NCBI GenBank assembly: GCA_017455565.1
Contig: JAFSZV010000005.1
Span: 1-44,606 of the forward strand
Reading direction: 5' to 3'
Length of the DNA: 44,606 nucleotides
Source of the DNA: Clostridia bacterium
GTDB lineage: Bacteria > Bacillota > Clostridia > Oscillospirales > Butyricicoccaceae
The notes beneath the pieces were generated by a model. The model was not told where the DNA came from, did no database searches, and was given only the letters and a program-made list of their open reading frames with translations. Within the stretch, counting starts at the first letter, position 1. The number at the start of each line of letters is the position of its first letter. Below are positions 7,067 through 15,408 of this stretch, piece after piece. The translations under genes were made by a program, and so were the position numbers.

Positions 7067-8965
7067 TTATTTTTTCAATGCCGCAAACCGCATCAGCATG
7101 TCGGCCACCAGCCCGCGAGTCGCGTAAGCGGCAGGCTCAAGCAGCCGTCCGGTGGTGCGGAGCAGTTCCTCGCCGCACACCCACCGCATGGGGGTCACGG
7201 CGTATTCGTGGATCAGGGCTGCGTCGGTAAAGGTCGAAAGATCGGTGCTCTCGCCTTTGCTGATATCATAGCCCTTGCCGTTGGCATAGCGGTACAGAAT
7301 GGCCGCAAGCTGCTGGCGGGTCAGCGAATCGGTGGGGCCGAACCGTCCGTCGCCGTAGCCGTTGACGATATTGTTCTCCGAGGCCCACAGGATGGCGTTG
7401 AAATACCAGGTGCCGGAGGTCACGTCGGTAAAGGGCATTTCGCCCACCACGCCGGGGCTGCCTTCCAGTCGGTACAGAATGGTGACCAGCATGCCGCGGG
7501 TCAGGGTTCCGTGGGGATCAAAGCGGTTGCCGCCCACGCCCTCCATCAGGCCGTGTTCCACCACATAGTCGATGCCGTCCACATACCATTCGCCGGGATC
7601 CACGTCCACGAAGATGTCAGAAGGATGCGTACCGGGCTTCGGCTGGTCGCCGGGCTCGATCACGGGGTTGGTGGGATCGGTGAAGGAAAAGGTATCCTTC
7701 TCCCACTGTGCCACCAGAACCACATCGCCCGTGATGACGATCGTGTCGCCCACATCGCCCTTGTCCCATCCGGCAAACTGCATGCCGCTGGGTGCTCTAA
7801 AGGTGCACTTGGGAAGGACGTATTCGTCGCCCGCCATGACGCTGACGGGCTCCATCTGCCCCGTTCCGCCGTTGGGATCAAAGGTGACGGTGCAGGTCGC
7901 CCGGACGGTGATGCTCACCGTGACCGTCACGGTGACGCCATTCTCCGTGTACGTGATCGTGATCTCCGTGTCGTCGGACGTCAGCGCACCGGAGGGCTCG
8001 AAGGTATAGTCCGTGATCTCCGCGGTCGAGCCGTCGTTATAGGTGGCCGTGACTACCATGCCCGTGGGATCGAAGCTCTCGCCGTCCATATATTCGGTCT
8101 TGTCGGGGGGCGTGGTGATCGTGATGGAGGTCAGAGCCTTGGGCTCGATGTGCACGTATTTAAAGCTGCTGTCCTCGCCGCCCAGGGCGTCGGTGCCGTT
8201 CCAGGCCGTCGCGCCCTCCGCCGTCGCCGCGGTGTTCACCGTGACGGCGGGATCGGTGTAGCCGGACAGGTCGGGTTCTTTGGAAAAGCCCCGATTGTTG
8301 CCGATGGCCGTGACCGTGCCGCCGTTTACCTCAATCTTAATGGACGAGGCGGGGGCTGTAACGATGCCATGGCTGGTTTCAGCTTCTCCCCCCACAGCAG
8401 TCAGGTAGCCGCCCGCAATCGTTACGCCCCAGTTGGAATAAATGGCCGTGCTCGTCCCCGTTTTGCCTGCCGCTTTGCCTGCGGTCGCGGTGACCGTGCC
8501 GCTTTCCATGGTCAAGAAATTCACATTGATGGCGACACTATAACCGCTTGTGGCTGTTGTTATATCCAGTGCACCGCTACCAGTGATGGTCAAATACCTC
8601 CCTCCTATACCCCGGCTGCTCCAGGCGGCTGGTGTGCCGGTGATGGTGCTGTCGCCCACCAGCTCCAGTGTCAGGTCGATATCGCTGTAAATACCTGCTG
8701 TATATTGTGAATTGCCAGGCTGCTGCGCGCCGGTGATGTTGGCGTCCGTCAAGGTCAGCTTTGCGGCCTCTTCTTCGGTGGCGGGCGTAAACTTCACGCT
8801 GCCGCCGTCGTCCAGTACGTCGTCCTTGTTGCCGTCTGTTACCTGCACGCCCTGGACCCAGACCTTATACTTGGCCGGGGCTGCCATCGCCGTCATAGGC
8901 AGCAGGCTCAGTACCATGGCCAGCGCCAAAATGAGGCCCAGCCGCTTTTTGGTTGTTCGTTTCAT
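7067..8965 (-). CDS. Secreted SLH-domain surface protein with Ig-like and InlB-type repeats
   Basis: This is a 632-residue cell-wall-associated protein. Residues 1-28 form a signal peptide (KRTTKKR, hydrophobic core, AMA cleavage). Residues ~30-270 are Gly/Thr/Ser-rich short strands (TITGSGALDITTATSG, MESGTVTATAG) that look like a beta-helix. Next come an Ig-like Big_3-type domain (DKTEYMDGESFDPTGMVV) and a Listeria-Bacteroides/InlB B-type repeat (FDPNGGTGQ...FAGWD...VAQW). Three SLH repeats start near residues 452, 512 and 579 (FVDVDPGEWYVDGI, FTDVTSGTWYFNAI) and should bind secondary wall polymer. The ATG at 8965 follows AAGGGGGA by 6 nt. No catalytic motif is seen, so a structural or adhesive role is likely. 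The -10 region TATAAT near 9020 lacks a good -35. Confidence 0.88.
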   Translation of the reverse strand: MKRTTKKRLGLILALAMVLSLLPMTAMAAPAKYKVWVQGVQVTDGNKDDVLDDGGSVKFTPATEEEAAKLTLTDANITGAQQPGNSQYTAGIYSDIDLTLELVGDSTITGTPAAWSSRGIGGRYLTITGSGALDITTATSGYSVAINVNFLTMESGTVTATAGKAAGKTGTSTAIYSNWGVTIAGGYLTAVGGEAETSHGIVTAPASSIKIEVNGGTVTAIGNNRGFSKEPDLSGYTDPAVTVNTAATAEGATAWNGTDALGGEDSSFKYVHIEPKALTSITITTPPDKTEYMDGESFDPTGMVVTATYNDGSTAEITDYTFEPSGALTSDDTEITITYTENGVTVTVTVSITVRATCTVTFDPNGGTGQMEPVSVMAGDEYVLPKCTFRAPSGMQFAGWDKGDVGDTIVITGDVVLVAQWEKDTFSFTDPTNPVIEPGDQPKPGTHPSDIFVDVDPGEWYVDGIDYVVEHGLMEGVGGNRFDPHGTLTRGMLVTILYRLEGSPGVVGEMPFTDVTSGTWYFNAILWASENNIVNGYGDGRFGPTDSLTRQQLAAILYRYANGKGYDISKGESTDLSTFTDAALIHEYAVTPMRWVCGEELLRTTGRLLEPAAYATRGLVADMLMRFAALKK

Positions 8966-9071
8966 GCAGAATCCCCCTTGTTTCATGATTTTTTGTTCAA
9001 CAGGAAAACCTTTTAGTATATTATATAAGAGGGGCGCTCACGTCCTACTAACCGAATCGGGGGTTTTCATC

Positions 9072-9111
9072 AAAAAAAGCGCCCTCTCTGACAAAAAGAG
9101 GACGCTTTTTT
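9072..9111. terminator. Terminator of the M18 aminopeptidase gene
   Basis: An AAAAAAAGCGCCCTCT arm pairs with AGAGGACGCTTTTTT. T-runs lie on both sides and it is 15 nt past the minus-strand stop codon at 9126. Confidence 0.88.
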
Positions 9112-9125
9112 GAAATTTGCGGGTT

Positions 9126-10523
9126 TTACGCATTCTTCAGGAAGGCGCGATAGCCTTTGACAGCCTCGTACACGTCGGCCTTGGAACTGAGCTCGTAGGG
9201 CGCGTGCATATTGAGGACGGCCACGCCGCTGTCGATGACGTTCATGCCGTATTTGGCCATGATATAGGCGATGGTGCCGCCGCCGCCCGCATCGACCCTG
9301 CCCAGCTCGGAAAACTGATAGGTCACCTTGGCGCCATCCATGATGCGGCGGATGTCGCCCAGATATTCGGCATTGGCGTCGTTGGAGCCGCTCTTGCCAC
9401 TGGAGCCGGTAAACTTGTTGAAGCTCATGCCCCTGGAAAGGAAAGCGGCGGAACGCTTCTCAAAGATCTCGAGGGCATACAGGGGGTCGTAGCCGGCGCT
9501 GACGTCGGAGGAAAGCATATTGGAATTGGCCAGCGCCCGGCGGGTGGCCAGGAAGGATTCACCCTGGGTGGCGGCGATGAGCTCGGCCACCACGTTTTCG
9601 AACCAGAAGGACTGCATGCCTGTGGCGCCCACGGAGCCGATCTCTTCCTTGTCCACCAGCAGGCAGCAGGAGGTGCGGCGCAGGGCCTTGTTCTCCTGCA
9701 GCATGGCGTAAAGCGAGGTAAAGGCGCAGACGCGGTCGTCCTGTCCGTAAGCCAGGATCATGCTGCGGTCAAAGCCGCAGTCGCGGGCCTTGCCGGCGGG
9801 CACGATCTCCAGCTCGGCGGAGACGAAGTCCTCTTCCTCAAGGTTGTATTTTTCCTTGAGCAGGGCCAGAACATTGGCGCGGACGGCATCCTTCTGATCC
9901 TTCTTGAGCTTGCTCTTTTCCAGCGGACGGTTGCCCACCAGCAGATCCAAGTTCTCGCCGGGGATGACCTGCCCGGCCTTTTTTTCCATCTGGACGGCGG
10001 AAAGGTGGATCAGAAGATCGGTGAACACGAACACGGGATCGGCGGGATCCTCGCCCACGCAGATGCTGACCGTCTTCCCGTCCTTTTTCGCTACCACGCC
10101 GTGGATGGCCAGCGGCTGGGTGACCCACTGATACTTTTTGATGCCGCCGTAATAGTGGGTGTCGAGATACGCAAGGCCCTCGGTTTCATACAGGGGGTTC
10201 TGCTTCACATCCACGCGGGGCGAATCGATGTGGGCTCCCAGGATGTTCATGCCGTTTTCCAGCGGCTCCTTGCCCATCTGGAACAGAGCCAGCGTTTTGT
10301 TCATGCAAACGGCATAGAGCTTGTCGCCCGCCTTGGGCGCACCCTTTTTCAGCGCGGCGTAAAGCTCGCGGTAGCCGGCCTTTTCCGCCATGGCCACGGC
10401 CTCGGTGACACATTCGCGCTCGGTCTTGCCGTTGTCCAGAAACGCCTTGTATTCCTCATTCAGCGCCTCCAGCGCCTGCAGGTCCTCCGCGGTGTATTTT
10501 TCCCATGCGTTTTTGATTTCCAT
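9126..10523 (-). CDS. M18 family aminopeptidase
   Basis: This is a 465-residue zinc aminopeptidase of the M18 (aspartyl aminopeptidase-like) family that removes N-terminal residues from peptides in the cytosol. Visible metal and catalytic motifs: AHIDSPRVDVK (first His ligand), the acidic DKEEIGSVGATG motif with the catalytic Glu pair, MSFNKFTGSSGKSGSNDAN, VDAGGGGTIA and the last His ligand in LNMHAPYELSSKADV. Family length and motif order are normal. The frame opens at 10556, but the ATG at 10523 (MEIKNAWEKY) has AGGAG 9 nt upstream and is the likelier start. The gene has its own promoter and a terminator, so it is monocistronic. Confidence 0.92.
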   Translation of the reverse strand: MEIKNAWEKYTAEDLQALEALNEEYKAFLDNGKTERECVTEAVAMAEKAGYRELYAALKKGAPKAGDKLYAVCMNKTLALFQMGKEPLENGMNILGAHIDSPRVDVKQNPLYETEGLAYLDTHYYGGIKKYQWVTQPLAIHGVVAKKDGKTVSICVGEDPADPVFVFTDLLIHLSAVQMEKKAGQVIPGENLDLLVGNRPLEKSKLKKDQKDAVRANVLALLKEKYNLEEEDFVSAELEIVPAGKARDCGFDRSMILAYGQDDRVCAFTSLYAMLQENKALRRTSCCLLVDKEEIGSVGATGMQSFWFENVVAELIAATQGESFLATRRALANSNMLSSDVSAGYDPLYALEIFEKRSAAFLSRGMSFNKFTGSSGKSGSNDANAEYLGDIRRIMDGAKVTYQFSELGRVDAGGGGTIAYIMAKYGMNVIDSGVAVLNMHAPYELSSKADVYEAVKGYRAFLKNA

Positions 10524-10571
10524 GTCAATCGGCTCCTTTTCTGTCAAAAAATACACAAAGATTATGCAACC

Positions 10572-10600
10572 ATTGTATCTGCTTCCCCCGCCTTTGTCAA
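10572..10600 (-). promoter_or_regulatory. Sigma-A promoter of the M18 aminopeptidase gene
   Basis: TTGACA (10595-10600), 17 bp, TACAAT (10572-10577). Confidence 0.87.
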
Positions 10601-10620
10601 GGTGGGAGAGGCGCGTTCTC

Positions 10621-12441
10621 TCACGCCGCGCCCTCGAACTGGCTGTTGTAAAGCTCGGCGTAAAAGCCGTCCTTTTTCAGCAGCTCCTCGTGGGTGCCCT
10701 GCTCCGCGATATCGCCATCGCGGAGCACCAGAATCAAGTCGGCGTTTCGGATGGTGGAAAGGCGGTGCGCGATGACAAAGCTGGTGCGCTTTTCGGTCAG
10801 GCGGTCCATGGCCCGCTGGGTCAGCGCCTCGGTGCGGGTGTCCACCGATGAAGTAGCCTCGTCCAAAATGAGCATGGGGCTGTTCTGGATCATGGCGCGG
10901 GCGATGGTCATGAGCTGCTTCTGCCCGGCGGAGATGGCAGTGTTGTCGGAAAGTACCGTGTCGTAGCCCTGCGGAAGCGCCGTGATAAAGCTGTGGATGC
11001 CGCAGGCGCGGCAGGCCGCCTCCATCTGCTCCTGCGTGACGCCCGGGGTGTTGTAGACCAGATTTTCCCGCACGGTTCCCTCAAACAGCCAGGTGTCCTG
11101 CAGCACCATGCCGAAGGCGCTTCGCACCGCCCGGCGGGAAAGCTGGGTGATGGGGGTGCCGTCGATGCGGATCTGCCCGCCGGTGGTCTCGTAAAACCGC
11201 ATCAGCAGATTGACCAGCGTGGTCTTTCCCGCGCCGGTGGGGCCGACGATGGCAACCTTCTGCCCCGGCTTGACCCGAACGGAGAAGTCGTGGATCACCG
11301 TCTCATCCGGCTTGTCGGGATAGGCGAAGCGCACGTGATCAAACTCCACCAGCCCCCGGACCCGGTCCAGACGGTCGGGCTTTCCGATCTCGTCCTCCAG
11401 CTCATTTTCGTTGAGGAATTCAAAGACCCGTTCAGAAGCGGCGGCCGCCGACTGCATATTGGTCATGGCTTGGGCGATCTGACGGATGGGGCCCTCAAAC
11501 AAACGGACATAGATCATAAAGGAGGTAATCACGCCGAAATCGATCGTTCCCCGTACAGCCAGCGTCGCCCCCGCCACGCAGACGGCCACATAGCCCAGAT
11601 TGCCCACGAAGTTCATCACGGGCTGCATCAGGCCGCCCAGAAACTGCGAACGGAAGTTGGCGTCGCGCACGGCGGCGTTGCGCCGGTCAAACTCGGCCCT
11701 GACCTGCGCCTCGGCATTGGAGGTGCGGAGGACGTCGTGACCGGTATACATCTCCTCGATATAGCCGTTGAGCCGGCCCAGATTCTGCTGCCGTGCAATA
11801 AAATATTTTTGCGAACGGCTCATGATGACCATCATCAGCACCATGGCCAACAGGGTGGAAAGCACCGATGTCCCCGCCAGGATCCAGTTGGTGACCAGCA
11901 TCATCACCAGACAGCCGGCGAACTGCGCCGCCGACGAGACCATAGACGCCAGCGAATTGGAGAGCGAGGCGCTGACGGTGTCTACATCGTTGGTAACCCG
12001 GGAAAGCACGTCGCCCGTCTCATGAAAATTGAAATAGCTCAGGGGCAGACGGTCGATCTTTCGCACCAGATCGCCCCGCATCCGCCTGGCCAGCCGCTGG
12101 TTGAAGCCCGCCATCAGATAATGCTGCAAAAAGGTCAGCAGCGCGCTCATCCCGTAAAGCCCGGCCAGCAGGAGCCCTACCCGCCCCACGGCGGACAGGT
12201 CGACGCCCGTGAGCAGGCCGTCGCGGATCAGATTTGTGATCCGCCCAATCTGCCGGGGACCGGCAATGGTGAGCACGGCGCCTCCGGCGGCAAAGAGCAG
12301 CCCCAGCGCAATCACGCCCAGATCCTTTCTGCAATAGCGCAGCAGGTCGCCCATGGCCTTTTTCAGATTCTTCGGCTTTTCCGCTACTCGCCCGGGCCCG
12401 TGTCCGGGGCCGCGCCCCGCGGGTTTTCTGTTGTCCGCCAT
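10621..12441 (-). CDS. ABC exporter subunit (permease-ATPase fusion), canonical site half
   Basis: This 606-residue type IV ABC half-transporter has a Gly/Pro/Arg-rich cytoplasmic N-terminus, six membrane helices (about residues 50-330) and an ATPase domain. Motifs: Walker A GPTGAGKTT, Q-loop VLQD, signature ISAGQKQ (Leu-Ser-Gly-Gly replaced by ISAG), Walker B MLILDEATSSVD with the catalytic Glu present, and switch His in IAHRLST. It starts one base after the stop codon of its partner at 12443-14215, and GGAGG lies 9 nt before the ATG. The pair is therefore translationally linked, MdlAB/BmrCD-like. With MarR upstream, export of a toxic compound is the likely job, but the substrate cannot be read from the sequence. 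No clear terminator follows. Confidence 0.93.
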   Translation of the reverse strand: MADNRKPAGRGPGHGPGRVAEKPKNLKKAMGDLLRYCRKDLGVIALGLLFAAGGAVLTIAGPRQIGRITNLIRDGLLTGVDLSAVGRVGLLLAGLYGMSALLTFLQHYLMAGFNQRLARRMRGDLVRKIDRLPLSYFNFHETGDVLSRVTNDVDTVSASLSNSLASMVSSAAQFAGCLVMMLVTNWILAGTSVLSTLLAMVLMMVIMSRSQKYFIARQQNLGRLNGYIEEMYTGHDVLRTSNAEAQVRAEFDRRNAAVRDANFRSQFLGGLMQPVMNFVGNLGYVAVCVAGATLAVRGTIDFGVITSFMIYVRLFEGPIRQIAQAMTNMQSAAAASERVFEFLNENELEDEIGKPDRLDRVRGLVEFDHVRFAYPDKPDETVIHDFSVRVKPGQKVAIVGPTGAGKTTLVNLLMRFYETTGGQIRIDGTPITQLSRRAVRSAFGMVLQDTWLFEGTVRENLVYNTPGVTQEQMEAACRACGIHSFITALPQGYDTVLSDNTAISAGQKQLMTIARAMIQNSPMLILDEATSSVDTRTEALTQRAMDRLTEKRTSFVIAHRLSTIRNADLILVLRDGDIAEQGTHEELLKKDGFYAELYNSQFEGAA

Positions 12442-12442
12442 G

Positions 12443-14215
12443 TCAACCAACCTCCAATTCCGTCTGCGAAAGCTGCGAAAGGGCAATCTCCCGGTAAACG
12501 GGGCAGGTTTTCATCAGCTCCTCGTGAGTGCCGACGCCCGCCACGCGCCCTTCGTCCAGCACCACGATCCGGTCCGCGTGGCGCACGGTGCCGATCCGCT
12601 GTGCCACGATCAGGCAGGTGGTGTCCCGCAGGTCGCTCGCCAGCCGCCTGCGCAGCGCGGCGTCGGTGCGATAATCCAGCGCCGAGAACGAATCGTCGAA
12701 AATCAAGATCTCCGGCCGGCGGGCAACAGCCCGCGCAATGGCCAGACGCTGCTTCTGCCCGCCGGAAAGATTGCCGCCTCCCTGTGCCACGGCGGCGCCC
12801 TCGTCCTCTGGCAGCTCGCTGACAAAATCAGCCGCCTGCGCCACCTCCAGCGCCCAGCGCCGGTCGGCCTCGGTGACGCCGCCCTCCTTCTTGCCAAAGG
12901 TCAGATTATCCTCCACCGTTCCCGAAAAGAGAACGGTCTTCTGAGCGATATAGCCCACCTTGTCATAAAGGGCCGAAAAGCGGTATTCCCGAATGTCCCG
13001 CCCGTCCAGCAGGATCTTGCCCTCCGTGGCGTCGTAAAGCCGCGCCGCCAGTGCGGCCAGTGTAGTCTTGCCGCTTCCGGTAGAGCCGATGAATGCCACC
13101 GTCTCGCCGGGCTCTGCCCGAAAGCTGATGTGCTTCAGGCAATCTTCGGAGGCGTCGGCATAGCGGAAGGACACGTCGCAAAACTCGATGCTCCCCTGCC
13201 GGCTGCCCGAAGTTTCCGTGCCCTCGGTCACCGAAGCGCGGGTCTCCAGCACCTCGCCCAGTCTGGCGGCGGAGACCTGCGCCCGGGGAAGGATCATAAA
13301 GATCATCACCAGCATCATAAAGGACATGACCACATACATGGCGTAAGAGGAGAAGACCACGATCTCACTGAACAGCGTTACCCGCTCAAGCACGGCCGCA
13401 GGGCTGACGGGAGGCACGCGCTCGATGAGGGCGGCGCCCAGCCAGTAAATGCCCAGCGACAGCCCGCTCATCACCATGGAGATCACCGGCATCAGCACCG
13501 CCAGACGGCGGGCGGTAAAAAGCTGGGTCTCCATCAGGTTCCGGCTGGAAACCTCGAATTTGTCCTCCTGATATTGCTCGGCATTGAAGGCGCGGACGAT
13601 CCGCAGGCCGGTGAGAATCTCGCGAGTGTCGCGGTTTACGTCGTCCACTTGCTTCTGCACGATGCGGAATTTGGGGATGACACGGGACATGACGATCAGG
13701 ATCGCCGCCACCATCACCGTCAGCGCCCCCGCCGTCACCAGCGAGAGCCGCCAGTTTTTCCCCACAATCTTCAGCACGGCCCACACCGCCATGATGGGGG
13801 CCTTGATCATCACCTGCAGGCCCATGGCTACCAGCATCTGGATCTGGGTGATATCGTTGGTGGTGCGGGTGATCAGGCTGGCGGTGGAAAACCTCTTGAT
13901 CTCCTCCGCGCCGAAGCCCGTCACCCGGTAAAAGACATTTTCCCGCAGGGTATAGCTGAAATCGGCGGCGATGCGGGCGGCAAACCAGCCCACCACCACA
14001 GAAAGCGCCGCGCTTCCAAACGCGCACAGCAGCATTTTCCCGCCGGCGATCCAGATATCGGCCATGGCACTGCCCGGCGTGACGATCAGTCGGGTGATAT
14101 CACTCATAAAATCGGGCATGGTCAGGTCGAACCACACCTGCCCTGCCACCAGAAGCAGGCACAAAAGGATCAAAAGCCGATCCTTTTTTTGCAAATAACA
14201 AAGAATTTTTCTCAT
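12443..14215 (-). CDS. ABC exporter subunit (permease-ATPase fusion), degenerate site half
   Basis: This 590-residue half-transporter has membrane helices in the first ~300 residues and a C-terminal ATPase domain. It has Walker A GSTGSGKTT, a perfect LSGGQKQR signature, and Walker B ILIFDDSFSALD, where the catalytic Glu is replaced by Asp. The switch loop reads VAQRIGT, with Gln in place of the usual His. These two changes are the signature of the degenerate half in heterodimeric exporters such as TM287/288 and BmrCD. The partner at 10621 supplies the intact Glu and His, and this subunit supplies the perfect signature to that site. The ATG overlaps the MarR stop codon by 4 nt (ATGA), so the three genes form a coupled operon. 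Confidence 0.93.
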   Translation of the reverse strand: MRKILCYLQKKDRLLILLCLLLVAGQVWFDLTMPDFMSDITRLIVTPGSAMADIWIAGGKMLLCAFGSAALSVVVGWFAARIAADFSYTLRENVFYRVTGFGAEEIKRFSTASLITRTTNDITQIQMLVAMGLQVMIKAPIMAVWAVLKIVGKNWRLSLVTAGALTVMVAAILIVMSRVIPKFRIVQKQVDDVNRDTREILTGLRIVRAFNAEQYQEDKFEVSSRNLMETQLFTARRLAVLMPVISMVMSGLSLGIYWLGAALIERVPPVSPAAVLERVTLFSEIVVFSSYAMYVVMSFMMLVMIFMILPRAQVSAARLGEVLETRASVTEGTETSGSRQGSIEFCDVSFRYADASEDCLKHISFRAEPGETVAFIGSTGSGKTTLAALAARLYDATEGKILLDGRDIREYRFSALYDKVGYIAQKTVLFSGTVEDNLTFGKKEGGVTEADRRWALEVAQAADFVSELPEDEGAAVAQGGGNLSGGQKQRLAIARAVARRPEILIFDDSFSALDYRTDAALRRRLASDLRDTTCLIVAQRIGTVRHADRIVVLDEGRVAGVGTHEELMKTCPVYREIALSQLSQTELEVG

Positions 14216-14688
14216 TGTTCCGTTTCCGATCCTTTCCGTTCGGAATGTGCACCAAGCCAGTTCCCGCTGAGATCCGCGATGCGGCGGCAGATGCGGAGAA
14301 GATGTCCCGTATCTTCCTCGCCCAGCGCCGAAAGAAGCCTTGCCGTCAGCTCCAGTCCTTCGCGCTCTTTCCGGTCCACCAGATCCCGGCCCGCCTCGGA
14401 AATGGTGACGGCGACGCCACGGCGGTCGCCGGACCGCGCACTGCGGGAAAGGCAGCCTTTTTTCTCCAGCGAATTGAGCAGATTGGCCACGCCGCCCGAG
14501 CCGATGTCCATGGCTCTGGCGATCTCGCCGGGGGATGCGTCGCGCCCCCGCTCAACGAGAAAGCGGAGCATCCCCATCTCGCCCCGGGAAAGCCCCGCCA
14601 TCCGCTTTTGCAGCGGCCGATTGTGGGCGCACGCCGTCAAGTCAAACAGCTCCTGCGCCGCTTTTTCAAAATAATTCTCACGCCCCAA
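14212..14688 (-). CDS. MarR-family transcriptional regulator
   Basis: This is a 158-residue winged-helix regulator. The recognition region reads SPGEIARAMDIGSGGVANLLNSLEKKG, followed by the wing with the conserved DRRGVAVTISEAG. The frame stays open to 14736, but that extension contains the promoter. The TTG at 14688 has GAGGTGAG 4 nt upstream and begins a normal-length MarR. It is the first gene of a regulator-exporter operon, with 4-nt overlap to the ABC gene. A perfect 6+3+6 palindrome lies between the -10 box and the start codon, so autorepression lifted by a ligand of the pump is the natural model. Confidence 0.9.
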   Translation of the reverse strand: MGRENYFEKAAQELFDLTACAHNRPLQKRMAGLSRGEMGMLRFLVERGRDASPGEIARAMDIGSGGVANLLNSLEKKGCLSRSARSGDRRGVAVTISEAGRDLVDRKEREGLELTARLLSALGEEDTGHLLRICRRIADLSGNWLGAHSERKGSETEQ

Positions 14689-14691
14689 GTT

Positions 14692-14706
14692 TCTCACCTC
14701 GTGAGA
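14692..14706. promoter_or_regulatory. Candidate MarR operator palindrome
   Basis: TCTCACCTCGTGAGA is a perfect inverted repeat of six bases around a 3-nt centre. It starts just after the -10 box and covers the ribosome binding site. Bound repressor would block transcription of the operon. Confidence 0.6.
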
Positions 14707-14707
14707 T

Positions 14708-14736
14708 AGTTTGCCACAATCGCCGCGCTTTGTCAA
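14708..14736 (-). promoter_or_regulatory. Promoter of the marR-ABC exporter operon
   Basis: TTGACA (14731-14736), 17 bp, CAAACT (14708-14713). The -35 is consensus and the -10 weak, which suits a regulated promoter. Confidence 0.65.
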
Positions 14737-14818
14737 GGCCGCAAAGATAATTCACAGTCCGGACATCTTTTTTTGCGGATCACTTGTCCCTCCGCATTTT
14801 TTTGCTTACTATATAAAC

Positions 14819-14831
14819 GTAAGGACCTTAC
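14819..14831. promoter_or_regulatory. 13-bp palindrome in front of the ECF sigma gene
   Basis: GTAAGGACCTTAC is a perfect inverted repeat around a central A. It directly follows an AT-rich TATATAAA stretch that could be a -10 element, and lies 16 nt before the sigma start codon. It could be an operator or a symmetrical promoter element. No consensus -35 at normal spacing is seen. Confidence 0.45.
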
Positions 14832-14847
14832 CGAAGGAGGTGGCGGG

Positions 14848-15408
14848 ATGGAGGACAGCGGCATCATCCACCTGTTTTTCGCCCGGGCGGAGCAGGCGCT
14901 TTCCGAGACCCGGCGCAAATACGGCACTTATCTGGATCAGGTGGCCTATGGGATCCTGCGCTCCCGCCGCGACGTGGAAGAGGTGGTCAACGATACCTAT
15001 CTGGGCGCGTGGAACGCCATCCCGCCCCAAATACCGGCTTCGCTGAAGTGTTTTCTGGCGCAGATCGCCCGCAATCTGGCCCTCAACCGGCTGGATTATC
15101 TGACGGCCGCTAAGCGGGCTCGTCATGCCGAGGCCCTACTCTCGGAGCTGGAGGACTGCGTCCCCGACCGCTCTTCCAACCCCGCCCTCGTGTGGGAAAC
15201 GCGTGAGATCGGCCGGGCCGTCAACCGCTTTCTCTCGGATCTGGAGCCCCGGCGAAGAACGCTTTTTGTGGCGCGCTATTTTTACGGACGCACCCTGGCC
15301 GAGGCGGCGGAGCAGCTTGGGATCACCCCGCGACAGGCGAAATATCAGCTCTCGCTTGTCCGGGCCGCGCTCAAAACCTATCTGGAACAGGAGGGGATCG
15401 AACTGTGA
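14848..15408 (+). CDS. ECF-type RNA polymerase sigma factor
   Basis: This is a 186-residue sigma-70 family factor with only regions 2 and 4. Region 2 (residues ~25-90) includes LDQVAYGILRSRRDVEEVVNDTYLGAWN, the core-binding and -10 helix, and PASLKCFLAQIARNLALNRL. Region 4 (residues ~120-180) carries the helix-turn-helix TLAEAAEQLGITPRQAKYQL. The ATG at 14848 follows AAGGAGGTGGCGGG; an earlier in-frame ATG lacks a site. Its stop codon overlaps the GTG start of the serpin gene, so the two products are made together. ECF factors are usually held by a membrane partner, and the serpin is the only candidate here. Target promoters are unknown. Confidence 0.93.
   Translation: MEDSGIIHLFFARAEQALSETRRKYGTYLDQVAYGILRSRRDVEEVVNDTYLGAWNAIPPQIPASLKCFLAQIARNLALNRLDYLTAAKRARHAEALLSELEDCVPDRSSNPALVWETREIGRAVNRFLSDLEPRRRTLFVARYFYGRTLAEAAEQLGITPRQAKYQLSLVRAALKTYLEQEGIEL

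Noticed and set aside
8040..8340. Repeat-like pattern in the SLH protein gene as a CRISPR or VNTR
   Set aside because: The similarity is at the level of Thr/Val/Gly-rich protein strands; there is no regular DNA repeat with spacers. No CRISPR array was seen anywhere in the window.
12353..14674. 773-codon plus-strand open frame antisense to the ABC exporter gene
   Set aside because: High GC creates long antisense frames. It lacks a ribosome binding site and any domain, and the minus-strand frame has full ABC motifs. The same applies to 982-2613 and 6992-8710 plus.
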